Assembly: GCA_905203045.1 (NCBI GenBank)
Contig: CAJKUH010000011.1
Coordinates: 1-64,000 of the forward strand
Length of the DNA stretch: 64,000 nt
DNA from: an uncultured Eggerthella sp.
GTDB taxonomy: Bacteria; Actinomycetota; Coriobacteriia; Coriobacteriales; Eggerthellaceae
Direction: 5' to 3'
Both the position numbers and the translations under genes were made by a program. Every line of letters starts with the position of its first letter. Positions within the stretch are counted from its first letter, which is position 1. The notes beneath the pieces were generated by a model that did no database searches, was not told where the DNA came from, and saw only the letters and a list, made by a program, of their open reading frames with translations. Positions 43,812 through 52,184 of this stretch are shown here, piece after piece.

Positions 43812-44924
43812 ATGCAACAGATTCTTGGCAACGATAATCTCGCGGTTATCAAAGTTGTCGGCGTAGGCGGCGGCGGCACGAATGCCGTAAACCGCATGGT
43901 TGAAGCCGGCATCAAGGGCGTTGAGTTCATCGCCGTAAACACCGACCGTCAGGCCCTTCTTCTTTCCGATGCGGATAAGACCATCCATATCGGTGAGGAA
44001 ATCACCCGTGGCTTGGGCGCAGGTGCCAATCCTGAGGTTGGCTGCCAGGCGGCCGAGGAATCCCGTTCCGAGATCCGTGAAGCGCTTGCCGATGCCGACA
44101 TGGTATTCGTAACCGCTGGTGAAGGCGGTGGCACCGGTACGGGTGCTGCTCCTGTTGTTGCAGAAATCGCTCGTGAGGAAATCGGTGCCCTTACCGTCGG
44201 CATCGTAACCAAGCCTTTCAGCTTCGAAGGTCGCCTTCGTCGCAACCAGGCAGAGCAGGGCATCGACTACCTCTCCCAGAAGGTAGACACCCTCATCGTC
44301 ATCCCGAACGATCGCTTGCTCGAGATCGTCGAAAAGAAGACCAGCATGCTCGATGCGTTCCGTATTGCCGACGACACCCTGCGTCAGGGCATCCAGGGCG
44401 TTACCGACCTCATCACCATTCCTGGCTTGATCAACCTCGACTTCGCCGATATCCGCACCGTTATGAAGGACGCTGGCACGGCTATGATGGGCATCGGTCT
44501 TGCGTCCGGTGACTCCCGTGCGCTTGATGCTGCCCAGCAGGCTATCAACTCCAACCTGCTTGAAACGTCCATTGCTGGCGCTTCCCGCATCCTGTTCTCT
44601 ATTGCAGGCGGTCCCGACCTGGCGCTTTCCGAAGTTGACGAAGCTGCCAAGGTTGTTGAAGCAGTTGCCGACGAAAACGCCAACATCATCTACGGTCAGA
44701 TTGTCGATGAAGAACTGGGCGACACCATCCGCATTACCGTTATCGCAACGGGCTTCAAGGCGGGTAGCTCTCAGTCGGCTATGGACTTCGGCCGTCGTGA
44801 CAACGTGTTCGCTTCCACGACCGGCTCTGCTCAGAAGACCAGCAACAATCAGCGCCCGCTGTATCCTTCTGAGCCCCGCTTCGCCGACGAAGACTACATT
44901 CCCGATTTCCTGAAGCGCCAGTAA
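43812..44924 (+). CDS. ftsZ: Cell division GTPase FtsZ
   Basis: 370-aa tubulin homologue forming the Z-ring. The GTP-binding GGGTGTGAAP, the T7 catalytic loop region NLDFADI and the C-terminal conserved peptide DYIPDFLKRQ are present. The linker before the peptide is short (about 30 residues). The ribosome-binding site is weak (GAAAGCGAGC). With no ftsA in the cluster, SepF (46767) is the likely membrane anchor. Confidence 0.97.
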   Translation: MQQILGNDNLAVIKVVGVGGGGTNAVNRMVEAGIKGVEFIAVNTDRQALLLSDADKTIHIGEEITRGLGAGANPEVGCQAAEESRSEIREALADADMVFVTAGEGGGTGTGAAPVVAEIAREEIGALTVGIVTKPFSFEGRLRRNQAEQGIDYLSQKVDTLIVIPNDRLLEIVEKKTSMLDAFRIADDTLRQGIQGVTDLITIPGLINLDFADIRTVMKDAGTAMMGIGLASGDSRALDAAQQAINSNLLETSIAGASRILFSIAGGPDLALSEVDEAAKVVEAVADENANIIYGQIVDEELGDTIRITVIATGFKAGSSQSAMDFGRRDNVFASTTGSAQKTSNNQRPLYPSEPRFADEDYIPDFLKRQ

Positions 44925-44967
44925 AAACATACGTGCATTATTTGCTTTCAACGTAAGAAGGCTTTCT

Positions 44968-45825
44968 ATGACGACCCTTGTTCTGCCCGACCCTGAGTTG
45001 ACCAAGGGTCGTTTTGCGTCCATTTCCGCTTACACCGATGAAGCGCTCTATGAAGCCACAGGCGTGCGCATCGCCTTCACCACACGTGAAGGGGGAGTGA
45101 GCACAGGCGCCTACTCTTCGCTCAACCTTGGCTCGCATGTCAAAGACGATCTTTCTGCCGTTCAGGAGAACCGCCGTCGCGTACAGCAGGCATTTGACTG
45201 CGAAGACGGCGAGCTTATCGTGCCGAACCAGGTTCACGGCAACGTTGTGCTTGATGTAGGCAATCCTGCAGCGCTTGGCCATCTTTTTTTGCGTGAGGAA
45301 GCCGATGCGGTACGTGAGCGTGCGGCACAGGGTGCCGACGGCCTGGTTGTCAATGCGCGGGGCGTTGCGGCGCTTCTGTGCTACGCCGACTGCGTGCCGG
45401 TGATCATCGTTTCGCCAACGGGTCGCTTTGCCGTGGTGCATGCCGGCTGGCGCGGTGTGGACAATTTGATATCCGCCAAAACGGTAAGGATGATGGCGCA
45501 AGCCGATGCTGATGCTCTGGGCGCTGAGGCTGCTGCGATGTACAACGTGTATATCGGTCCGCATATCGGCCCCGAGTGCTTTGAGACGGGCGCGGATGTG
45601 TACCAGCGTTTTGTACGCCAATTCGGCGAAGAATGCGCCTACGATGCCACCCATATCGATTTGGCTGAGGGTCTGCGCATCCAGCTTCGTAAGACAGGGG
45701 TGACGCCCGAACGTGTATGCGACTTGGGCAAATGCACCGTATGCGGCAACGACGAGTTCTTCTCGTACCGTGGGCAGGGCGGCACGTGCGGTCGTCATGG
45801 CGCCTTTGCGGTTAAAGCACGCTAG
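44968..45825 (+). CDS. pgeF: PgeF/YfiH-family purine nucleoside phosphorylase, laccase domain
   Basis: 285-aa multicopper-oxidase-like protein; family members act as peptidoglycan editing factor or as purine nucleoside phosphorylase. Zinc ligands are His in NQVHG, Cys in YADCVP and His in VVHAGWRG. The position right after ftsZ is common in Gram-positive bacteria. A start ATG with AAGG upstream; 43 nt after ftsZ. Confidence 0.9.
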   Translation: MTTLVLPDPELTKGRFASISAYTDEALYEATGVRIAFTTREGGVSTGAYSSLNLGSHVKDDLSAVQENRRRVQQAFDCEDGELIVPNQVHGNVVLDVGNPAALGHLFLREEADAVRERAAQGADGLVVNARGVAALLCYADCVPVIIVSPTGRFAVVHAGWRGVDNLISAKTVRMMAQADADALGAEAAAMYNVYIGPHIGPECFETGADVYQRFVRQFGEECAYDATHIDLAEGLRIQLRKTGVTPERVCDLGKCTVCGNDEFFSYRGQGGTCGRHGAFAVKAR

Positions 45826-45826
45826 C

Positions 45827-45976
45827 GTGGCAAAAAAGCGCACAACTCAAGGATCATCTTCCGGATGGTCATTGATCTTCGTTCTTGCGTTTTGCCTGCT
45901 GGTATGTTGGGGCATGGCTTCCTTTTGGGCGTCTTTTGTTGGCGCCCTTTTGAAAATATGCTGGCTTGCGGTGTAG
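45827..45976 (+). CDS. Small predicted membrane protein (49 aa)
   Basis: GTG 45827 begins 1 nt after the pgeF stop and opens a 49-aa frame: a basic N-terminus (VAKKRTTQGSSSG), then a hydrophobic segment of about 30 residues (WSLIFVLAFCLLVCWGMASF onwards). A frame shift further upstream overlaps pgeF and is not used. No good ribosome-binding site is seen, so translation would depend on coupling to pgeF. It fills most of the 193-nt gap before yggS. Function unknown; it may be a chance frame. Confidence 0.4.
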   Translation: MAKKRTTQGSSSGWSLIFVLAFCLLVCWGMASFWASFVGALLKICWLAV

Positions 45977-46018
45977 GCGCGCTATGCTAAAAGCGACAGT
46001 TGGAAAGGAGCGCCGGAC

Positions 46019-46717
46019 ATGAGCACGGCAACGCGATATAAGCATGTACGTTCTGAAGTGGACCAGGTTTGCAAGGAAATCGGCCGCAACCCTGAAGAGG
46101 TGAAGCTGCTGGCGGTTTCCAAGACGGTCGATATCGACCAGGTGCAGCTGGCAATCGATGCCGGGGCAACTGCCTTCGGCGAGAATCGCCCCGATGAACT
46201 GCTGCGCAAGCAGAAGGCGTTCCCCGATATGGAATGGCACTTCATCGGCAACATCCAATCGCGCCGTATCCACGATATTGTGTCCGCGGCGACGCTCATT
46301 CACTCAGTAAGCAAGGAAGCCCATCTTGCGAAGATCGACGCAGCAGCGGCGGCGCTGGGCAAGTGCCAGCGGGTGCTGCTCGAAGTCAATGTTTCGGGCG
46401 AGGAAAGCAAAAGCGGCTTTCAGCCTTCCGAAGTTCGGGGCATCATCGAGCGCGCTCAAGGGCTTGAGCATGTTAAAATCGAGGGCCTTATGACTATGGC
46501 GCCCCGTGCCGAAGAAGAGCTTATCGACACCACCTTTTCGGGCCTTGCCCGCCTGAAGGAAGAGCTGAACAGCACGTTTGAGCAAACGGGCATCGAAACC
46601 CGCTTGTCTGCTCTTTCTATGGGTATGACCGAAGACTGGCCTGTTGCGCTGCGTTATGGCTCTACGATTGTAAGAATCGGGCGTGCTATTTTCAGCGATT
46701 CATTCGAAAACGCTTAG
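46019..46717 (+). CDS. yggS: YggS-family PLP homeostasis protein
   Basis: 232-aa PLP-binding protein with the alanine-racemase-like barrel and no known catalytic activity. The PLP lysine is in LLAVSKTVD; FGENRPDEL, WHFIGNIQSRR and the C-terminal SMGMTEDWPVAL with G-TIVRIGRAIF are family signatures. GGAAAGGAG precedes the ATG. Gram-positive dcw clusters often have it before sepF. Confidence 0.94.
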   Translation: MSTATRYKHVRSEVDQVCKEIGRNPEEVKLLAVSKTVDIDQVQLAIDAGATAFGENRPDELLRKQKAFPDMEWHFIGNIQSRRIHDIVSAATLIHSVSKEAHLAKIDAAAAALGKCQRVLLEVNVSGEESKSGFQPSEVRGIIERAQGLEHVKIEGLMTMAPRAEEELIDTTFSGLARLKEELNSTFEQTGIETRLSALSMGMTEDWPVALRYGSTIVRIGRAIFSDSFENA

Positions 46718-46766
46718 AAAACCTAAGCCCGTGTTTGTTTTAGATTGATCAGAAGGGAAGACCATC

Positions 46767-47633
46767 ATGGATTTTCCGCGTCCCTCTATGTCGGCAAGCG
46801 AGCTGTTCGGCGATTTGAAGGACAAGCTCGGTTTCGGCGGTGGCCGTTCCGATCGTCACGACGATTACTATGACGATCCCTATTACGATGACTACGACGA
46901 TTCCCCTTCGGGGCAGGGCTATGATGCCGGCTACGATCCGGATACCTACGGCGACCCCTATGATCGCTTGGAGTACACCACCAGGTCTACCGGCTCTTCC
47001 CGTTCTGCCGGCTCGCGCTCTGGCCGTTATTCCGTGCCTCAGCTGGTAAGCTCGGGGGACATCCGCGCTACCACAAGTGCCTACGGCGTGTCGGAAGTGG
47101 CGGCAAAGCCTCAGCTCGATGTTTCCAATGCGGCACACCAGGCGGAGGAAAAGGAGTCGGTTTCGAAGATTGCCGAGGATTTCAGCATCCCGGCATCGTC
47201 CTACACCGATTTCGTTTCGCCTTATAAGCACACGTCTTCTGCTGGCAGCTCTTCTGCGGCAAGCAACTCATCGCTTTCCTCTGCAGCGTCGTTTACTCCC
47301 TCGACGGAGTCGTCGTCTGCCGCCACGCAGGAACCTGCAGCCGCTCTCAGCACAAGCACGGCGCGTGAGGTTACCGTATTGAAGCCGGCAAGCTACGAAG
47401 ACGTGTCTTCCGTGGCGCAATCGGTGCGTGCGGGCCATATTGTGGTGCTCTCGCTTCGCCAGACCGACCCTGCTCTGTCCAAGCGCGTGCTCGATTTCTC
47501 GTTCGGCGTTGCATCGGCCCTTACCGCGCAAGTTGACTGCATTGCGGAAAAGACGTTTGTCATCCTGCAGGGCAGGGAGCTTACGCTTGAGGAAAAGCAC
47601 AAGCTTGCCAAACAGGGCGTACTCAAGGGCTAG
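46767..47633 (+). CDS. sepF: SepF, FtsZ membrane anchor, with long linker
   Basis: 288 aa. The N-terminus has an amphipathic helix-like stretch (ASELFGDLKDKLGF); residues about 25-65 are very rich in Asp and Tyr, about 140-195 rich in Ser. The SepF fold (VLKPASYEDV, LDFSFGVASALTAQVDCIAEK) fills about 199-288. Typical SepF proteins have about 130-220 residues, so the linker is unusually long. In bacteria without FtsA, SepF binds the FtsZ C-terminal peptide and the membrane. Confidence 0.93.
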   Translation: MDFPRPSMSASELFGDLKDKLGFGGGRSDRHDDYYDDPYYDDYDDSPSGQGYDAGYDPDTYGDPYDRLEYTTRSTGSSRSAGSRSGRYSVPQLVSSGDIRATTSAYGVSEVAAKPQLDVSNAAHQAEEKESVSKIAEDFSIPASSYTDFVSPYKHTSSAGSSSAASNSSLSSAASFTPSTESSSAATQEPAAALSTSTAREVTVLKPASYEDVSSVAQSVRAGHIVVLSLRQTDPALSKRVLDFSFGVASALTAQVDCIAEKTFVILQGRELTLEEKHKLAKQGVLKG

Positions 47634-47672
47634 CGTTTCGCGTAATCCCCGGGCTTAAGGAGTTATTAATAC

Positions 47673-47939
47673 ATGATCAGCATGCTTTTGGTCAGCTTGG
47701 CCGATGCATACAGTTTTGTGATATTCGTATACGTGATGATGTCGTGGATCCCCATGGGAGGGGGCATCGTAACGGACGTTTACCATGCGCTGGGAAAGAT
47801 CTGCGATCCCTTTCTTGACCTGTTCAGGCGCTTTATTCCGCCTATTGGAGGAATGGTGGACGTTAGCCCAATCGTGGCGCTGCTTGTGTTACAGTTTGGA
47901 GTACGTCTGATAGTTAATTTTTTGGCCGTGCTGATTTAG
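47673..47939 (+). CDS. YggT-family membrane protein
   Basis: 88 aa, with two hydrophobic segments joined by the motif DPFLDLFRRFIPP. YggT proteins regularly stand between sepF and divIVA in Gram-positives and have a poorly defined role in division or osmotic tolerance. AAGGAG precedes the start. Confidence 0.9.
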   Translation: MISMLLVSLADAYSFVIFVYVMMSWIPMGGGIVTDVYHALGKICDPFLDLFRRFIPPIGGMVDVSPIVALLVLQFGVRLIVNFLAVLI

Positions 47940-47976
47940 CATGGCTGTTCGAATAACCAGGTAAAGGGAGCTTTCA

Positions 47977-48840
47977 ATGGCCATTACTTCTTCCGACATC
48001 CAGAACCAGAGCTTCAAGATCGAGCGTCGTGGTTACGACGTAGACGAAGTGGACGTATTCCTTGAGCGCGTTGCTTCCGAGATTGACGAGCTGAACGACG
48101 AGATTTCCCGTCTTCGCATGCAGGCTGCCGAAGCTGCTTCCGCTTCCCGCACCGAAGTTATCTCCGAGCGTCCGGTGGTTGCTCCTGCTCCGGCAGAAGA
48201 GCCCAAGCCTGCAGGCATCGATCCTGCCATCGTCGCAGAAAAGGATGCCAAGATTGCCGAGCTCGAAGCCAAGCTGCGCGACCGCAAGAGCGACGATACC
48301 GCTATCGCTCAGGCCCTTATCGTTGCCCAGCGCACGGCCGATGAGATCGTCACCAAGGCAAAGGCCGATGCTGAGCAGACGCGCAAGAACGCCGAAGACG
48401 AAGGCCGTCGCATCCTTGACAAGGCAAATGGCGAAAAGCAGAAGGTTATCGACCACATCAACGAGCTTTCTTCCAGCCGCGAAAAGGTACGTGAGCAGTA
48501 CCAGGACATGCTGAAGGAATTCATCGGCTCCGCAACCCAGCGCTTGTCCGAGATTGGCGGCGAGGTTACTGCCGGCATCGAGATTCCTGCTGAGCTGCTT
48601 GAGATGACCACGTTCGATGCGGCAAGCTCCGCTTCCGATTCGCAGCAGGACACGAAGGCTTCCAAGCCGGTGGCAGCAGAGTCCAAGTGGGAGCCCAGCC
48701 CCGCTGTGGCAACCTACACTACGCCTACGGTAACGCCGACGGTAACGGCTCCTGCAGCACCGAAGCCCTCCGCAGCATCGAAGGACTTCTCCGGCTACGG
48801 GGACGCAGACGACAGCTTCTCGTTTGACGATATGGACTAG
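47977..48840 (+). CDS. divIVA: DivIVA/Wag31-type polar scaffold protein
   Basis: 287 aa. The N-terminal lipid-binding domain has IQNQSFKIERRGYDVDEVDVFLE, followed by a coiled coil broken by a Pro/Ala-rich stretch (about 66-85), a second coiled coil (about 88-185) and a low-complexity tail ending SFSFDDMD. It recruits cell-wall machinery to poles or septa in actinobacteria. AAAGGGAG precedes the ATG. Last gene of the cluster. Confidence 0.94.
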   Translation: MAITSSDIQNQSFKIERRGYDVDEVDVFLERVASEIDELNDEISRLRMQAAEAASASRTEVISERPVVAPAPAEEPKPAGIDPAIVAEKDAKIAELEAKLRDRKSDDTAIAQALIVAQRTADEIVTKAKADAEQTRKNAEDEGRRILDKANGEKQKVIDHINELSSSREKVREQYQDMLKEFIGSATQRLSEIGGEVTAGIEIPAELLEMTTFDAASSASDSQQDTKASKPVAAESKWEPSPAVATYTTPTVTPTVTAPAAPKPSAASKDFSGYGDADDSFSFDDMD

Positions 48841-48844
48841 TTTT

Positions 48845-48872
48845 AAAGGCTTGCCTATGGCAAGCCTTTTTT
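48845..48872 (+). terminator. Rho-independent terminator of the dcw cluster
   Basis: AAAGGCTTGCC and GGCAAGCCTTT form a perfect stem with a 3-nt loop, followed by a T run. Confidence 0.9.
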
Positions 48873-48895
48873 CATGCGAAACGCGATGATGCTGC

Positions 48896-49060
48896 GCGGC
48901 GTTCTAGCGGCACAGGGAAACCTCAAAGGGTGAGGCATGGCGCAAAAAGGCCAATGCCTCGCCCTTTTCGCTTCCCCTGCACTCGCCAGAACGCCGCTCG
49001 CTGATTTACTGGTGCATGCCCGGACTCTTGATGAACGCCCTTTGGGCGTTCCTTTGTTTT
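48896..49060 (+). ncRNA. Candidate structured RNA with terminator, class unknown
   Basis: In the 452-nt gap after divIVA no gene is seen, but 48896-48997 folds into one long interrupted hairpin. The outer stem GCGGCGTTCT/AGAACGCCGC (48896-48905 with 48988-48997) is perfect; then CAGGGAA pairs with TTCCCCTG (one bulge), then an inner 11-bp stem GGGTGAGGCAT/ATGCCTCGCCC with one G-U pair. A second hairpin, GAACGCCC-TTT-GGGCGTTC (49033-49051), is followed by CTTTGTTTT, like a terminator. No promoter was found between the divIVA terminator and 48896. It does not match SRP RNA, 6S RNA or tmRNA signatures I know. It could instead be a REP/MITE-like hairpin. Confidence 0.4.
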
Positions 49061-49236
49061 AACAAAAGAACGCATGCGATTGTCTGATTCTTCGTAGTAG
49101 GGCGATATGTGTCGGAAGGGTGACGCGGCTTAGCTGCCATTATCGGTACGGCTCCAATGTAGCTTTCGGGGCTTTCGTGAAGGCTGTCGGCCTGCACGCA
49201 CCGAAACCTATATAGGGCTTGCTTGTTCTGAGCATG

Positions 49237-49267
49237 AAAAAAGGCGGGCAGCTTTTTGCTGCTCGCC
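49237..49267 (-). terminator. Rho-independent terminator of the coiled-coil lipoprotein gene
   Basis: On the minus strand GGCGAGCAGC pairs with GCTGCCCGCC around a short A-rich loop, followed by six T (complement of 49237-49242). Confidence 0.85.
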
Positions 49268-49292
49268 TTTGTGGGTGAATTGTGCGATGGGC

Positions 49293-50882
49293 TTATGCGT
49301 CGGCTTTGGCGGTTACTACGAAGGTGGTGCTGGCGGGCATGTTGCTGGCGTTGCCGCAGAAGGCGCCTTGGCTTTTGGTGTAGTCGCGCAGGGCGGAAAC
49401 CAGGTCAAGCTTGCTGTTGATGTTACCGCGCATTTCCGAAATGGCGGTTTTCACTCCTTCGCTCATGGCCTGCGTTCCTTGGCTAAGCTTGCTCGATGCT
49501 GCGGTGATCTTGTTGGTTGCCTCTCCTAGTTGCTCGTAGCCGGCTTGAATCTTGGCAAGTCCCTCGCTGATACTGGAAAGTCCCTGGGTCAGTTGGGCTG
49601 AGGCATCACTTGCCTTGCCCAAAGCTGCGCTCGCGGAAGCGGTTGCCTGTTGGGCTGCGGCAAGGTTCGTCTTTGCGTCCGCGGTTGCCTGCTGCAGCGC
49701 TTCGATTTGGGCTTCGGTCATGCCTTCGGTGTCAATGGCCTCAAGCTCAGCTACAGCGGCAGCGGCTTTGTCTTGGGCTGTTTTGACCTGTTCCAACTGT
49801 TGGGAAGAAGCGTCAACAAGCTTGCCAATGCCCTCAGAGCCTTCGGAGAGCTTGCTCAGGCCATTGGTTGCATTGGGGAAGGCGCTGTTGAGCTTGGCCT
49901 GTCCTTCGCTGATACCGGAAAGCGCTTGGCTGACGCCTTGCATGCCTTGGCTTAGCTGCTCGGTTGCTTCCTGGATGGAAGATACCTGGTTGAACACATC
50001 GTCCAAGCTGGAATCAAGGTCGTTGGTGGTTTCCTCGCCTATCATGCCCAGTGTTTGATTGGTTGCCATAGTGGTGATGTCGGGCATATCGAATCCGACC
50101 ACATCGGCAGTGATGGTAACGCTTTCGGGAAGTTCCATCATATCGTCAAGCTCGAGCGACTTGGCAAGACCGGGCATTGCCATGCCTACGGCAACGAACG
50201 ATCCATCCTGGTCCATTACCTGGCCGTTGTCGACTTTTACGTTCTTGGCATGCTCGGCATCGAACGACACCAGTGATGCCATGGCATAGGGCTCCTTCAC
50301 CTTATGGGACGTGCCGCCGGCGTTTACCGTTGCCGAAGTGTTGTTCGCATAGCTCATGGAAATCTCAAGCTGGCCGGTAACGTTTTTCAGCGCAGAGGGG
50401 TCTACTGCTTCTCCGTTCAGCTTGTAGCTGTAGGAAACAGCGAAGGGCAGTTCCTTGTCGGTCACGCCGGAGTAATGCACGTCTTCACCGTTGGTGCTCC
50501 AATCGAGCTTTGTACCGTCTTGCGTGAAGGTGATCTTATCGTCATCGGGCGTGATGGCTTGCAAGCTTGATTCGTCGGACACCACGTCAAGCCCGGAAGG
50601 GTTCTTCAGCCATTCGTTTACGGCAATGTTCTTGAACTCGCCGGAAAGGGTGGTGGTTGCCTTGACGGTTTCTGCCTTTTCGTAGGCGGAGCCATGGGCG
50701 GTGATGGAATCCTGCTGCTGTTCTTCGGCGGGTTGCTCCTGGGTTGTTGTAGCGGTATCGTTTTGGCTGTTTGCCTGCGAATCATCGCTGCAGCCGGTTA
50801 AGAAGCCGCAGCCGAACAACGCAAGGCAGGCGGTAAGCGAGCACGTTGCCGCAAAGCGCATCAGGTGAGATGTTGCAGTCAT
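49293..50882 (-). CDS. Coiled-coil lipoprotein, partner of YhgE-like protein
   Basis: 529 aa with a lipoprotein signal (hydrophobic stretch 10-27, lipobox LTGC with Cys31). Residues about 60-290 form a beta-rich extracellular region; about 300-500 are long heptad-like helices with recurring Leu-x-x-Gly and Ala/Gln/Ser-rich patterns (LSQGMQGVSQALSGISEG, LTQGLSSISEGLAKIQAG). Such repeats are typical of the central part of YhgE/Pip proteins. ATG 50882 (GAAAGG upstream) was chosen over the upstream frame. The YhgE-like gene lies 37 nt upstream on the same strand, so the two seem to be a split YhgE: membrane protein and extracellular stalk. Function unknown. Confidence 0.75.
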   Translation of the reverse strand: MTATSHLMRFAATCSLTACLALFGCGFLTGCSDDSQANSQNDTATTTQEQPAEEQQQDSITAHGSAYEKAETVKATTTLSGEFKNIAVNEWLKNPSGLDVVSDESSLQAITPDDDKITFTQDGTKLDWSTNGEDVHYSGVTDKELPFAVSYSYKLNGEAVDPSALKNVTGQLEISMSYANNTSATVNAGGTSHKVKEPYAMASLVSFDAEHAKNVKVDNGQVMDQDGSFVAVGMAMPGLAKSLELDDMMELPESVTITADVVGFDMPDITTMATNQTLGMIGEETTNDLDSSLDDVFNQVSSIQEATEQLSQGMQGVSQALSGISEGQAKLNSAFPNATNGLSKLSEGSEGIGKLVDASSQQLEQVKTAQDKAAAAVAELEAIDTEGMTEAQIEALQQATADAKTNLAAAQQATASASAALGKASDASAQLTQGLSSISEGLAKIQAGYEQLGEATNKITAASSKLSQGTQAMSEGVKTAISEMRGNINSKLDLVSALRDYTKSQGAFCGNASNMPASTTFVVTAKADA

Positions 50883-50919
50883 GATGAATGCCTTTCGAGT
50901 GATAAATGGGCGGGTCGAA

Positions 50920-52074
50920 TTAAGAGTTTGCCACGGTATACTTTTTACCAGCTTCACCGCGCTTCGACAACAGCGGTGCAGCGATAAGGGCTATCGCGCC
51001 CACGACAGCGAAGCCGAGGAAAGGCACAAGATCGTTTGTGCCGGGCATATGCCCGAGGTAGATGATGGTGCGGATGCCATTGCCGAAGTGGGCTTGCGGC
51101 GCCCAGGGGCAAATCCAATCGGCCCAGAACGAGGGCAGCATTTCGGGCGCCAGCATGGCGGTGCCCATGCCCAGCGCAAATGTCCCCACGGCAACCAAGG
51201 CGCCAAGAGGGAGGCACGCATCGCACAGGGCCACAAAACACAGCATGCAGCAGAAGCAGCCGAACCACAGGAACGGATAAATCATATCCAGGGGCAGCGA
51301 AAGTCCGCCTGCCACCGTGTCGATGAACAGGGCAAGGCCTGCCATGATGGCGGAGAGCACCACAATGAACACGAGCTGCACCAAGGCGGCTAGCCATGCG
51401 TTTTTCCTGCGTAGCCCCGTCACGTCTTTTCGCCAGAACACCAAAGACGTGATGATAGAGCCGATCATGGTAAGCATGAACAAGGGCATAACCAGCATCT
51501 GAACCGACATGGTTTCAGACATGGTGCCACCGCCCAAGTCGGCGTCGTTCACCACTTCAATGTTTGCCGCCACGCCCATTTTCAGCATGGCGGTGGAAAG
51601 CGTGGTCTGCATGCTCGAAACCATTTGCGGGCTCTTCGCCTTGTTCAGGTACACGGTAAGCTCGGGGGCGTTGGAAAGACCGACGGCCTTGCTCATCTGC
51701 TGTGAGGTGAAGTTCGCGGGGATAACGATGCCGCCGTAGTATTCGTTGTTGGCCAATGCTTCCTGCAGCTCTTCTTCGCTGGAAAGCTGCGTCCAAGAAA
51801 CGGTGTTGGAAAGTGTGTTGTCCGATTCGCTTTCGTCGTCGGAATCTCCGCCCAACGAGGATTTGCCTGAGATGAGGTTGTCTGCCATGGTTTGGCCGAT
51901 GTTGCTGTTGCCGGCAATGGTAACAGCGCCTTTGTCCAGGTTCACAATGGCGAAAGGCACGTTTTGGGGTTCTGCGCGAAGCATAGGAGCAATGGCAAGG
52001 CTCAAGATACAGCACAGCACAATGCCGATGCCGATGGGGGCAATAAGTGCTTTCTTGCCGAGTTTTTCGAGCAT
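50920..52074 (-). CDS. YhgE/ABC-2-like membrane protein
   Basis: 384 aa. One N-terminal membrane segment (about 9-31), an extracellular domain (about 35-205) with PFAIVNLDKGA and EYYGGIVIPANFTSQQ, typical of the YhgE/Pip N-terminal domain, then about five C-terminal membrane segments (about 210-370) like an ABC-2 exporter. No ATPase gene is nearby. AAGGAGG precedes ATG 52074. It is divergent from a TetR gene, which probably represses it. Relatives include phage-receptor and type VII secretion-related proteins, but the role here is not known. Confidence 0.8.
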   Translation of the reverse strand: MLEKLGKKALIAPIGIGIVLCCILSLAIAPMLRAEPQNVPFAIVNLDKGAVTIAGNSNIGQTMADNLISGKSSLGGDSDDESESDNTLSNTVSWTQLSSEEELQEALANNEYYGGIVIPANFTSQQMSKAVGLSNAPELTVYLNKAKSPQMVSSMQTTLSTAMLKMGVAANIEVVNDADLGGGTMSETMSVQMLVMPLFMLTMIGSIITSLVFWRKDVTGLRRKNAWLAALVQLVFIVVLSAIMAGLALFIDTVAGGLSLPLDMIYPFLWFGCFCCMLCFVALCDACLPLGALVAVGTFALGMGTAMLAPEMLPSFWADWICPWAPQAHFGNGIRTIIYLGHMPGTNDLVPFLGFAVVGAIALIAAPLLSKRGEAGKKYTVANS

Positions 52075-52150
52075 GAAGCCTCCTTGTGGTGAGGTTTGGT
52101 TTTTGGACGGTATTAATGGTAATTAGACACTATGATTAATAAAACGGCTA

Positions 52151-52171
52151 AATTAGAATGATGTTCTAATT
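52151..52171. promoter_or_regulatory. TetR operator palindrome
   Basis: AATTAGAA (52151-52158) and TTCTAATT (52164-52171) form a perfect 8-bp inverted repeat with a 5-nt spacer in the 110-nt divergent region between the YhgE-like gene and tetR, 13 nt before the tetR start codon. TetR proteins usually bind such a site and repress both directions. Confidence 0.65.
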
Positions 52172-52184
52172 ATTGGAGGAAGCA

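Noticed and set aside
48896..48997. Hairpin as SRP RNA or 6S RNA
   Set aside because: The conserved SRP apical loop and GGAAG motifs are missing, and the fold lacks the central open bubble and length of 6S RNA.
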